The notes beneath the pieces are model-generated. The model did not search any database. It was given only the letters and a program-made list of their open reading frames with translations, and was not told where the DNA came from. Position numbers and translations under genes: made by a program. A stretch of 20,442 nucleotides of DNA, from the NCBI GenBank assembly GCA_020829485.1, contig JAIVFU010000112.1, positions 1-20,442 on the forward strand. Direction: 5' to 3'. Positions within the stretch are counted from its first letter, which is position 1. Each line of letters opens with the position of its first letter. Source of the DNA: Nostoc sp. CHAB 5834. Lineage in GTDB: Bacteria > Cyanobacteriota > Cyanobacteriia > Cyanobacteriales > Nostocaceae. Shown piece after piece: positions 7,964-15,861 of the stretch.

Positions 7964-9050
7964 GCAATTTATCATGCAGATGCGCCCGCTGTTCGAGCAA
8001 GAAGAGCGCGACTCAATCGTTGAGTATATGAGCGAAGACGGCTTCATCACCGAATTTAAGCGCACCGAACGGTTCGAAGGCATGATTGCCGATTATACCG
8101 GGGCAAAGCATTGCGTTGTGGTGAATAACGGTACGATCAGCCTCACTTTAGCCGCGATTGCCGCAGGGGTTGGCCCGGGCGATGAAGTCTTAGTTCCGAA
8201 TTACACGATGATTGCGACACCGAATTCTGTCAAAATGCTCGGCGCTCTTCCGCGTTTTGTTGATGTAGAGCCAACTACGCTTTGCATGGACGTTGAACTT
8301 GCAAAAGCAGCGATAACTGATCGGACGAAAGCCATGATGCTAGTTTCGGCTAACGGCCGTTATCCTGATGCGGGCATCGCTGCTTTCGAGGCGCTGGCGG
8401 ACAGTCATGGCATCGCACTTATTGAGGACGCTGCTCAGTCATTGGGATCCTATTATCCTGATGGGCGACATGTTGGGCTCGCTGGTCTTGTCGGCAGCTT
8501 TTCATTCTCGGCACCAAAAATCATCTCGACCGGACAGGGCGGTGCTTTAATCACGGACGATGATGAGACCGCTAACCACTTGCGCAAGCTAAAGGATTTC
8601 GGCCGATCCGGCGGCGGCAACGATGTTCACGATGTGATCGGATATAACTTCAAATTTACCGAGTTGCAGGCGTGTATTGGCATCGAGCAAATGAAAAAGC
8701 TCAGTCAGCGGGTCAAACGAAAAAAGGAAATTTGGGCAAATTACGACCGGCTTCTCCAAGGCTGCCCAGGCATCAAAATGTTCGACCATAACCTGGAGCT
8801 TACGGCTCCATGGTTTATCGATTCTTTGGTAATGGACCGGGAACAACTGGCAGAATTTTTGAAAAAACGAAATGTCGGAACGCGCATAATGTATCCGCCA
8901 ATCAACAAGCAAAAAGCGTATGATGAACCAGGGCAATATCCAGTTTCTGACCGGGTCGGTGAAGCCGGTTTATGGCTGCCGTCATATGTGCAACTGTCTG
9001 ATGCAGATATCGAATATATCTGCGGACTGATATGTGAGTTTTATGCCTGA
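7956..9050 (+). CDS. DegT/DnrJ/EryC1/StrS-family PLP sugar aminotransferase (364 aa)
   Basis: Transfers an amino group, normally from glutamate, to a keto-sugar nucleotide. Seen are the VVNNGTISLTLA cofactor-phosphate region (55-66), GDEVLVPNYTMIAT (75-88), the EDAAQSLGS box (157-165) with Asp158, and the Schiff-base Lys188 in SFSAPKIISTGQGG (183-196). Lys188 excludes a ColD-type 3-dehydratase, which has His at that place. After gmd, the best-known reaction would be C4 transamination giving GDP-perosamine (PerA/RfbE), but the sequence has SANGRYPD (131-138) where many family members have an HLYG-type segment, so it may be a different subfamily. The TAPWFIDSL and GTRIMYPPINKQKAY boxes fit sugar aminotransferases. 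It overlaps genes on both sides. Confidence 0.88.
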   Translation: MSEQFIMQMRPLFEQEERDSIVEYMSEDGFITEFKRTERFEGMIADYTGAKHCVVVNNGTISLTLAAIAAGVGPGDEVLVPNYTMIATPNSVKMLGALPRFVDVEPTTLCMDVELAKAAITDRTKAMMLVSANGRYPDAGIAAFEALADSHGIALIEDAAQSLGSYYPDGRHVGLAGLVGSFSFSAPKIISTGQGGALITDDDETANHLRKLKDFGRSGGGNDVHDVIGYNFKFTELQACIGIEQMKKLSQRVKRKKEIWANYDRLLQGCPGIKMFDHNLELTAPWFIDSLVMDREQLAEFLKKRNVGTRIMYPPINKQKAYDEPGQYPVSDRVGEAGLWLPSYVQLSDADIEYICGLICEFYA

Positions 9051-9840
9051 CCGTCGTGATGTCGCTGTAGTCGTCATAAGTTGTGACAAGTTTTCCAGTC
9101 TGTGGGATTTGTTTTTTGAGCGGTTTTCCCGTTTCTGGCCTGATTTTGAGGGGCAGATGTACCTTATTTCAAACCATAAGGACTTTGAGAGAGAAGGCGT
9201 GAAAACGATATGCGTTGGCGATGACCGAGACTGGTCGAGCAATCTTGAGATCGCGCTTTCCCGCATACCAGAAGACAATCTGCTGTTAATGCTTGAAGAT
9301 GCACCCCTAGATCGGGGGGTCGACCATTCTAACCTTACAAAGATATTTGCGGATTTCTGCGAACAACATTTTGACTATCTTAACCTTAAAGCTTCACCAC
9401 GCCCAAAAAACGTGCCGGCAAACTCGACTTATGGCCAATACCCGGCAAACTTAATGTACCGCACTGCATTGGTGCCCTGCCTTTGGCGCAAAACGGTTTT
9501 GCAGGATTTGTTAGTTCCGGGAGAAAGCGCCTGGCAGTTTGAAATCCGCGGAAGCAGGCGGTCAAACAAATTTGAGAGCTTTTATTCGGTTCGCGACCCC
9601 GTTCTGCATTTTCTTCATTGCGTGATCCAGGGTAAGCTGGATCGTAGAGCTGCCGCAAAATTGAATTCAACCGGCGAGATAGAAGCACTAAACTTTCCAG
9701 TGATGTCGAAGCACGAATACCGAAAACTGCGGTTGAAAGAGTTTCGTGGAAGTCTGTTTGCACAGACTCCAAGCTGGGTAGCAAACGCTATCAGAAAATT
9801 TTATTTTAAACATGTGAAGAAGGACGCCGGATGGGTTTGA
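9034..9840 (+). CDS. Uncharacterised glycosyltransferase-like protein (268 aa)
   Basis: The N terminus VAVVVISCDKFSSLWD is a GT-A-type first strand. It is followed by FWPDFEGQMYLISNHKDF, a VGDDRDWSSNLEIAL segment and then LLLMLEDAPLDR, which sits where a metal-binding acidic motif would be expected (LED rather than DxD). Later come LMYRTALVPCLWRKTVLQDLL and GESAWQFEIRGSRRSNKF. I have seen this layout in uncharacterised proteins of polysaccharide loci, but no characterised relative comes to mind. There is no membrane segment. The start is either GTG 9034 (CGGA 7 nt upstream) or ATG 9043; both overlap the end of the aminotransferase gene, so translation is probably coupled. A transferase for the sugar made by the preceding genes is the natural inference. 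Confidence 0.65.
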   Translation: MSFMPDRRDVAVVVISCDKFSSLWDLFFERFSRFWPDFEGQMYLISNHKDFEREGVKTICVGDDRDWSSNLEIALSRIPEDNLLLMLEDAPLDRGVDHSNLTKIFADFCEQHFDYLNLKASPRPKNVPANSTYGQYPANLMYRTALVPCLWRKTVLQDLLVPGESAWQFEIRGSRRSNKFESFYSVRDPVLHFLHCVIQGKLDRRAAAKLNSTGEIEALNFPVMSKHEYRKLRLKEFRGSLFAQTPSWVANAIRKFYFKHVKKDAGWV

Positions 9841-9910
9841 AAGCCAAATTTACTATCAATTCATTCAAGGCAAATCAAAAATAGCTCTATTCCCTCATTT
9901 TGGATATGTA

Positions 9911-10909
9911 ATGTATCACCCCATTCAAATGTATCGAACGTCCAGTTCAAAAGCTAACTTACCAGCTTTTCTACGGTATCTAAAGTTTACACTGATTATA
10001 CCTCCGCTCTACGTTTTCTATTACATGACACTTTACACAAAATACGCACCGGACACATATGTGTTCGTACAATACGCGGTAAAAGATAATATATACAGAA
10101 CTATTGATATAAATTCGTTGTTGAATAATAATGTGATATTTGATTTACTAACAATCTGGGGGGATTTGTTAAACATATCCGCGCCGTTGGATTGGATATA
10201 CTTTATTACAATAATTTCTATGTGTGTTTTTACCATAAAATATATATTTCTTATTAGAAGCATGGATGTATTTTCGGTTGTAGTAATATATTTCGCAAGT
10301 TTTTTTGTTGATATCAACCAATTACGATTTAATATATCTTCAATAATACTTTATTATGTAGTGTCTCGCTCTGGAATCAAGGCGAAGTTTTTTGGCACAG
10401 TCATTGGCTTTTCTTCTCACATTATGCCATTTATATTGTTTGCAATTACGTATGTTCGGAGAAATGTATCCAAAGCGGCATTCGGGATTTTACCAATTTT
10501 GCTCATATTTGTCGGTACGGGCGTTTTTAATTATATTATCTCGTCACGAATTTTCTCCTACTTCACTTTTAGCATAGGTGATTATCCAAAAGTTCTGTTA
10601 CTTATTTTTCCATTAACGATTTTCTTCTTACAAAAATCAAATGGTCATAGAATGCGGGATGAACTTGTACACTATGCCCTCACGTCTTTCATCGTTGGAC
10701 TGGCCTTATTTTTCTTTAATTACGAACTTACTGCAAGATTTTTCGAAATTGCGTTTATCGCAGTTTGTATTGCCAACGGATTTTCTGATCGAAAGCCGCC
10801 GATAGACGCGATGTTATTTGTGACCGCGATTACAATCTTCAGCTCTCGCATATTAAGCGGAATATCAACTCAAACGGATTTTGCCGATCAATATATGCAA
10901 TCATGGTAA
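9911..10909 (+). CDS. EpsG/Wzy-like polysaccharide polymerase, membrane protein (332 aa)
   Basis: About 9-10 hydrophobic segments cover the protein. The EpsG-type signature is visible: an early periplasmic DTYVFVQYA-like region, then DINQLRFNISSIILYY, a helix holding a key Arg, and IGFSSHIMPFILFAI with the family's conserved helix His. EpsG/Wzy proteins polymerise lipid-linked repeat units in the periplasm, and such genes are usually the least conserved in the locus. The gene is clearly AT-rich compared with its neighbours, a usual mark of horizontally exchanged wzy genes. The ATG at 9911 has only a weak GGATAT upstream, and ATG 9929 is an alternative. It is separated by 70 nt from the preceding operon and 109 nt from the next gene. 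Confidence 0.72.
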   Translation: MYHPIQMYRTSSSKANLPAFLRYLKFTLIIPPLYVFYYMTLYTKYAPDTYVFVQYAVKDNIYRTIDINSLLNNNVIFDLLTIWGDLLNISAPLDWIYFITIISMCVFTIKYIFLIRSMDVFSVVVIYFASFFVDINQLRFNISSIILYYVVSRSGIKAKFFGTVIGFSSHIMPFILFAITYVRRNVSKAAFGILPILLIFVGTGVFNYIISSRIFSYFTFSIGDYPKVLLLIFPLTIFFLQKSNGHRMRDELVHYALTSFIVGLALFFFNYELTARFFEIAFIAVCIANGFSDRKPPIDAMLFVTAITIFSSRILSGISTQTDFADQYMQSW

Positions 10910-11018
10910 CCGCCGTCTCTATCTCTCGAAAATGTGTAGACCTGCATGGCCTCTGACTCGGGCGATGAAAATTTCATTTGGGCGACGTAGCTTTACAAGT
11001 TAAAAGAAAGACATCGTC

Positions 11019-11588
11019 ATGAAGCGTTTGTTCGACCTAGTTATATCGTTGCTGCTCGCTCCCGTTGCATTTTTAGCGTGTCTTATGGTCGCGATTCCCA
11101 TCTGGCTTGAGGCCCGTGCGCCACCGTTTTTTGTGCAGTATCGGGTCGGCAGGCACGAAAAGCTTTTCAAAATTTTGAAAATGCGGACAATGCGCAAGAC
11201 GACGCCAGAGGCGGTCTCACATGACGTCGGCGAATTCGCTATACTCCGTGTTGGAAAGCTGCTGCGCATTTCAAAGATCGACGAATTGCCTCAATTGTGG
11301 AACGTGCTGAAGGGCGAGATGTCACTGGTCGGCCCGCGTCCGGGATTAGCTTCGCATACAGAGTTGATTGAATTACGACGCAGCCACAATGTCTTCTCGC
11401 TTATGCCGGGCATAACTGGTCTTTCTCAAATCAACGGTTTGGATATGTCGACGCCTCAGAAGTTATCAGAAATGGACGCTACTTACATTGGGCCATGGAG
11501 TATGAAACGAGACGTACAAATTTTGATTAGTACCGTTTTAGGCAAGGGAGCAGGTGATGGCGCCAAAAAAAGCCGTTCGATCAACTAA
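11019..11588 (+). CDS. Small phosphoglycosyl transferase (undecaprenyl-phosphate sugar-1-phosphate transferase) (189 aa)
   Basis: Bacterial sugar transferase family of the short, monotopic PglC type, which moves a sugar-1-phosphate onto undecaprenyl phosphate and starts the repeat unit. It shows the N-terminal re-entrant hydrophobic helix after KRLFDL (about 4-30), FVQYRVGRHEKLFKILKMRTM, the catalytic Asp88-Glu89 dyad in KIDELPQLWNVLKG, the MSLVGPRPG box and a late PGITGLSQING. The length matches PglC/WcaJ C-terminal-domain-only enzymes rather than full WbaP/WcaJ. The donor is not predictable with certainty. The following SDR gene overlaps it by 32 nt, so the SDR may make or modify the sugar used here. 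Confidence 0.92.
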   Translation: MKRLFDLVISLLLAPVAFLACLMVAIPIWLEARAPPFFVQYRVGRHEKLFKILKMRTMRKTTPEAVSHDVGEFAILRVGKLLRISKIDELPQLWNVLKGEMSLVGPRPGLASHTELIELRRSHNVFSLMPGITGLSQINGLDMSTPQKLSEMDATYIGPWSMKRDVQILISTVLGKGAGDGAKKSRSIN

Positions 11589-12480
11589 AACACTCGTTGC
11601 CGGTGGAAACGGTGTTTTGGGAAGTAACCTACTTAACCTTTTAGGTCCTGACAAAGCGATTGCGGTGACCCGTCAGAATAGACACGACCATAAAACATTC
11701 TCGGAAATTGATATAGACGATTTAGACTGCGTTGGGAAATTTGCTGAAACAGGTGCCAGAATACTGATAAATGCAGCAGGCAGATCAGTAGGGTCGATCG
11801 ATGAGCTTACGGTCGCTAATGTCGAATTCCCTAAAAGGTTGATGAAAATAGCCAAATCTGCAGGGATACGAAGGTTTATTCATATCAGCAGCTTTTCAGT
11901 CTACGGCTTCAATTCAATGATAGACATTCATACTAAAGAATGTCCTAAAACTGATTATGGCCGATCAAAATTGACCGCTGACCGGCTGCTTCTTAATTCT
12001 GCAGACAGTAATTTTGATGTCGTATGTCTTCGATTGCCAATGTTATTTGATGGCGCCAATCCTGGCTTGATAAAAAAGCTTTTAGCTTTTTATAAAACAT
12101 TCAATTTCGTACCATTGGTTAAAGATTCCCCAATGCGCTCGATGCTAACTTATGGTGATGCTGCTCGAGTAATAAAAATAATATCGGATACGGAAATTCA
12201 TTTCGGGATCAAATTAGCAGCCTCTCCGGATCTTTTTGGTTTTGAGCGCCTTGCCAAATTAATTGAAAGTGAAACTCATTCACCTGTTAAAAGACTAGTT
12301 ATTCCCAAATTCGCGCAACCTTTATTTAAAATGATCCCATCTTTTAATAGACGAGTTTTTGAGGCAAGCATTCTTGATGATTCGTCTAACTTTGCAAAAA
12401 CTATACCTGATCTCAAAGGACTTGAGATGTCGTTGCGCGTAGCAGTCAGGGCAGCGCTATTAAAAGGTAAAATACTCTGA
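11557..12480 (+). CDS. NAD-dependent epimerase/dehydratase-type sugar-nucleotide enzyme (307 aa)
   Basis: Extended SDR with the NAD(P)-binding GGNGVLG (16-22), LINAAGRS (70-77), SSFSVYG (111-117) and Tyr134-xxx-Lys138 in DYGRSK. The start at ATG 11557 is supported by AAGGGAG 6 nt upstream; a GTG at 11554 is in frame. It overlaps the phosphoglycosyl transferase gene by 32 nt. SDR genes directly beside such transferases are often UDP-sugar 4-epimerases or 4-reductases (for example in N-acetylquinovosamine synthesis) that act on the initiating sugar. This is context-based, and the exact substrate is unknown. The second half has no obvious motif beyond the SDR fold. It is the last gene of the rightward run before the convergent glycosyltransferase. 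Confidence 0.8.
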   Translation: MAPKKAVRSTKTLVAGGNGVLGSNLLNLLGPDKAIAVTRQNRHDHKTFSEIDIDDLDCVGKFAETGARILINAAGRSVGSIDELTVANVEFPKRLMKIAKSAGIRRFIHISSFSVYGFNSMIDIHTKECPKTDYGRSKLTADRLLLNSADSNFDVVCLRLPMLFDGANPGLIKKLLAFYKTFNFVPLVKDSPMRSMLTYGDAARVIKIISDTEIHFGIKLAASPDLFGFERLAKLIESETHSPVKRLVIPKFAQPLFKMIPSFNRRVFEASILDDSSNFAKTIPDLKGLEMSLRVAVRAALLKGKIL

Positions 12481-12490
12481 AAATCTCACG

Positions 12491-12526
12491 CATTTGTAGA
12501 GCGGTTAGAAAAACCATGAACAAATG
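12491..12526. terminator. Candidate two-way terminator hairpin
   Basis: CATTTGT (12491-12497) pairs with ACAAATG (12520-12526), with an inner GGTT/AACC stem nested between them. It lies in the 52-bp gap between the convergent SDR and glycosyltransferase genes and is followed on the plus strand by an AT-rich tail with a T run a few bases later (about 12538-12542). The stem is weak, so this is a candidate only. Confidence 0.35.
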
Positions 12527-12532
12527 TTATAG

Positions 12533-13333
12533 CTAAATTTTTCTTGAAATCGCATACAACATCCAACGGATCCTTGGGGGTGGTAGTCGAATAATTGACA
12601 GAAATACCAGATTCAGGCCATATTCAAACATTGAAATCTGCCTCAGTTTTTTACGAAAATTCAGTACGGCAATTTGACCTTTGAAGAAGGTCCAGCCGCG
12701 TCGATCCAGAAAAGTGCGATTGGTTCTCATTCGCAATAAAACCATTGGAATATTAGCAAGTTGGTCTCGTTTCATGATCATTAATGCCCAAAGTGCCTGA
12801 TCTTCCGGAAAAAGAGGAGGATAGCAGCCAACGGAGTCGACCCTCGATTTTCGGTACATGGTCGCTGGGTGGCTAAGAGGTGATCGAAACTTGGCATACC
12901 TAACAATTTCGTGATGAGCCGTAGGCAATTTCCGTATCGTTGTCGCATCTGAATCCTCTGAAAACTCCTCAACATACGAGCTGCACGCGCCAATCTCAGG
13001 ATGGTCCAGCATGAATTTGTATTGCACTGCAAACCTGTGTTGCAGTGCAATGTCGTCGGTGTCCATTCTGGCAACGATCTCATGTTGGCAATGTTTCAAA
13101 CCTTCATTCAGCGCTGCCCCCAACCCGACATTTTCGGGCAACCGGATTGAGCGAATATTGATGGCTTGACGATAAGACTCGATCACTGCTTTCAGACCGG
13201 CTGAAATAGGGCCGTCTTCGACGAGCACTACCTCGCCAGCCAGAAGCGTTTGTTGTTTCAAGCTTTCCAGTGACTCGGCAAGAAATTCTGGTCTTTCGGC
13301 CCTGTAAACCGACATAAGAACCGAGATGCTCAT
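12533..13333 (-). CDS. Family 2 glycosyltransferase (266 aa)
   Basis: A typical GT-A fold enzyme that adds a sugar to the growing lipid-linked repeat unit on the cytoplasmic face. It begins MSISVLMSVYRAE, with VEDG (38-41) for nucleotide binding, NVGLGAALNEGL (68-79) and the metal/nucleotide motif ARMDTDDIA (88-96) characteristic of GT2 enzymes of the AmsE/WcaA kind. SHPATMYRKS and FPEDQALWALM follow in the expected catalytic region. The length is usual. Donor and acceptor are unknown. It is on the minus strand, downstream of the Wzc-like kinase gene with 54 nt between them, so the two are probably co-transcribed. No strong ribosome binding site is visible before the ATG. Confidence 0.9.
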   Translation of the reverse strand: MSISVLMSVYRAERPEFLAESLESLKQQTLLAGEVVLVEDGPISAGLKAVIESYRQAINIRSIRLPENVGLGAALNEGLKHCQHEIVARMDTDDIALQHRFAVQYKFMLDHPEIGACSSYVEEFSEDSDATTIRKLPTAHHEIVRYAKFRSPLSHPATMYRKSRVDSVGCYPPLFPEDQALWALMIMKRDQLANIPMVLLRMRTNRTFLDRRGWTFFKGQIAVLNFRKKLRQISMFEYGLNLVFLSIIRLPPPRIRWMLYAISRKI

Positions 13334-13387
13334 TCAAGCAAATGCCTTTACTAAATTGTAGTTAGCCGGAGTAAAACAATCCAGCCG

Positions 13388-15601
13388 TTAACTGGCCTCA
13401 TCTTGCGTGGCGACGCCATAGCCATAGCCATAACCGTAGCCGTAACCGTAGCCAGCCTGGCGGTGACGCAGCTTGGTAAGGACCACACCAAATACATGTG
13501 CGTGGACGGCTTGCAATCGACCCAACGAAGCTTTGATCCCCCGAACAGCAACGCCTTCAGCCTCGGCAACGAAAATACACCCTTCAACCGCCCGCGAGAG
13601 CAGCGGAGCATCTGCTAGACCCAATATCGGAGGCGAATCTATGACGATATGATCGTAATGTTCCAGCATTTGCTTGACCAGCATAAGCATACGGTCACTG
13701 CTCAGAAGTTCGGCGGCGTTTGGGGGCGTCGGGCCAGCAGGCAGAAGAGCCAACCCCTTGATTGAAGAGCCGAGCACCAATTGCCTCCAGTCGTTTTCAC
13801 CGGCCAGAAAATTACTCAGCCCCATCCTGTTTGTTATTCCCATAAATTCATGCATCGAAGGAGCGCGCATGTCGGCATCAACGAGCAAAACGTTTTTGCC
13901 GGTCCGCCCGAGCATCGTAGCAAGCGCCAGGCTCGTCGTACTCTTGCCTTCGGCAGGGCGTGTACTCGTCACCATCATTGCGCGGGGCACGCCGTGGTCG
14001 GTGGAAAACGCAAGATTCGACCGAATGCTGAGATAGGCTTCGGACAGCATTGATTTTGCATCGCTGAGTTGCATCAGGGCGTCCTCTTCCTCGACGTCGG
14101 GAACACTTCCCAGCAACGGCACTTGCAGGATACGGCTTACCTGGCCAGGATCCCGAATTCCTTCATCAATCTGATCGAGCGCAAACGTAGCGGCGGCTGC
14201 AATGCCTAATCCAGCCAGCAAGGCCAAGCCCAAGTTGAACGGTAGATTGGGCGAAGAAGGCTTTTCAGGAATGTTGGCGCTATCGACAATTGCGATATTA
14301 TTGGCTCCGACGCCGGCAACGCCGATTTCCTTGTATCGCTGCAACAAACCGTCATACAGTTCGCGGTTGGTATCTGCTTCTCGTTGATAAATATTGTACT
14401 GAATGCTGTCACGTTGCTGAATACCCAATCGCGATTTTAAACGATCGACCTGAGCGCTTAACTGGGCTTGTCTTTGCAATGCTTCTTGATATTCGGACGA
14501 ACGGCTGTTCAGGACTCTGCTTTCTTCGCGTGCGATGCTGGAATCGAGCACACGTAATTGCTCTGACAGCGCACGCACAGATGGATACCCGGGCTCGAAC
14601 TGGACCATTAACTTCGCATATTCGGACGCCACTTCTGCCCGCCGCTGTCTCAGTTGCGAAATCGCCGAGTTATTCAAAGCTTCACTGTTGGCTCCGCCGC
14701 TGCGTTGGCGAGACCTGCTCTCGGCTGCAATGCGATCTGCAGTAGCCTGGGCGAGGGAACTATTAAGGGCTTCGAGGTCGCTTGAAACTAGGGTTCGCTC
14801 AACCTCGGTTTTCCCATCCGCGCTTTTACTAGTCCCTAAAGCAACAATACCCTTATCGGCCGCATAATTAACCAAATCGCGTTCTGACGTCTCAAGCCGT
14901 GCCCGCAGGTCGGCAAGCCGCCCTTCCAAAAATTTACGCGCATCTGCCGTCGACGCAAACCGCCGGTCCATGCTTTGCTCTATAAACTGCTGTGTCCACA
15001 TGTTTGCAATTTGCGAGGAATGATAAGGAGAGGCACTAGTATAGCTAATATCAACCAAAGCTGAGTTTCTGATCGGCGAGATAGATACGTGCTTGAGCAA
15101 TAGCTTAATGACAAGTTTTTCACGCTTCTGCCTGTCAATAGCTGTTAGCTGCGTGCCTATTTTTGAACCGAAAAGGTTGCTATCCTCTGGATTGACGCCG
15201 TGGGCATCAAAAAACTTTGCATCCGTGGACAGCTTTAGCTGACGTGAAACTCGCTCTGCGAGCGATTGCGCCTGCATCAACGAATACTGCGTCTGGTAAA
15301 ATTCCACATCCCGGCCAGCGTCGGCCGCCTCAAGACCTTCCACATTCGTGATCTTCTTTTGATCGCGACTGATTTCAATCCGAGAAGTCGCGGTATATTG
15401 CGGCGTGGTCAACAATGTAATTACCAACCCCAGGACCACGGTGACACAGATGATTCCCGCTATAACCCATTTCCAGCGCAAGCCCACCTGCCAATATTGC
15501 AGGATGATCGGCGGAGACAAAGAACTCTCCTCTTCGTTATTCGAGCCCGCAGCATAACCTGAGGGCGCAGCGCCAAAATTTGGTGGCGTCGTCTGGAGCA
15601 T
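13388..15601 (-). CDS. Wzc-like polysaccharide co-polymerase with bacterial tyrosine kinase domain (737 aa)
   Basis: Controls polymer chain length and export by cycles of tyrosine autophosphorylation. It has an N-terminal Wzz domain with the first membrane helix at about 44-65, a long periplasmic coiled-coil region, the GNVR-type segment around READTNRELYDGLLQRYKE, a second membrane helix at about 455-475, and then a cytoplasmic BY-kinase domain: Walker A AEGKST (Lys553), Walker A' VLLVDADMR (Asp575/Asp577) and Walker B IVIDSPP. The C terminus carries six Tyr-Gly repeats, the expected phosphorylation cluster. The start at 15601 is chosen because AAGGA lies just upstream; an in-frame ATG at 15772 would add 57 atypical residues. 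It lies divergent from the rml operon and upstream of the GT2 gene. Confidence 0.93.
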   Translation of the reverse strand: MLQTTPPNFGAAPSGYAAGSNNEEESSLSPPIILQYWQVGLRWKWVIAGIICVTVVLGLVITLLTTPQYTATSRIEISRDQKKITNVEGLEAADAGRDVEFYQTQYSLMQAQSLAERVSRQLKLSTDAKFFDAHGVNPEDSNLFGSKIGTQLTAIDRQKREKLVIKLLLKHVSISPIRNSALVDISYTSASPYHSSQIANMWTQQFIEQSMDRRFASTADARKFLEGRLADLRARLETSERDLVNYAADKGIVALGTSKSADGKTEVERTLVSSDLEALNSSLAQATADRIAAESRSRQRSGGANSEALNNSAISQLRQRRAEVASEYAKLMVQFEPGYPSVRALSEQLRVLDSSIAREESRVLNSRSSEYQEALQRQAQLSAQVDRLKSRLGIQQRDSIQYNIYQREADTNRELYDGLLQRYKEIGVAGVGANNIAIVDSANIPEKPSSPNLPFNLGLALLAGLGIAAAATFALDQIDEGIRDPGQVSRILQVPLLGSVPDVEEEDALMQLSDAKSMLSEAYLSIRSNLAFSTDHGVPRAMMVTSTRPAEGKSTTSLALATMLGRTGKNVLLVDADMRAPSMHEFMGITNRMGLSNFLAGENDWRQLVLGSSIKGLALLPAGPTPPNAAELLSSDRMLMLVKQMLEHYDHIVIDSPPILGLADAPLLSRAVEGCIFVAEAEGVAVRGIKASLGRLQAVHAHVFGVVLTKLRHRQAGYGYGYGYGYGYGVATQDEAS
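13415..13453 (-). repeat. Six-base tandem repeat encoding the Tyr-Gly tail of the Wzc-like kinase
   Basis: Six consecutive hexamers of the form (G/A)CC(A/G)TA, read on the plus strand, plus a final GCC, encode six alternating Tyr-Gly pairs near the C terminus. Copies vary only at the first base and at the fourth base (TAT versus TAC codons). Adding or losing a unit keeps the reading frame and changes the number of phosphorylatable tyrosines. Confidence 0.9.
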
Positions 15602-15861
15602 GTCAATCCTTGTTAATAACTCAGCCTGCGGAATGCAAACTGCAAACGCCGCCTGCAACTGCCGTTCTATTTTAATGTCGAGTCGGCTAGCGGAAAGAGG
15701 AGTAGCTTGCCATCCCTTTTTAAGTGATCGCCCCGCTTTAGCGACGGTTGCCGTGTGATGCCACTTAAACAAGGCAAATTATGGTTTGCGTCCCTAGAAG
15801 TTCTGTAATAGCGGCCAATCACCTATTTGATGCCTCAGGTCAGAAACGGCATCGTCATTTC
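15602..15861. promoter_or_regulatory. Divergent control region between wzc-like and rmlC genes
   Basis: About 260 bp separate the divergent kinase and rmlC starts (180 bp if rmlC starts at 15781). Promoters for both operons should lie here. I cannot identify a convincing -35/-10 pair by eye. Both strands remain open in some frames, but the extra N-terminal residues this would give do not look like either family. Confidence 0.35.

Noticed and set aside
13403..14867. Several plus-strand ORFs antisense to the kinase gene
   Set aside because: The minus strand carries a full, motif-rich Wzc-like protein; these are shadows.
15602..15772. 57-residue N-terminal extension of the kinase from an ATG at 15772
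   Set aside because: The extension is atypical for Wzc/GNVR proteins, and the ATG at 15601 has AAGGA right upstream.
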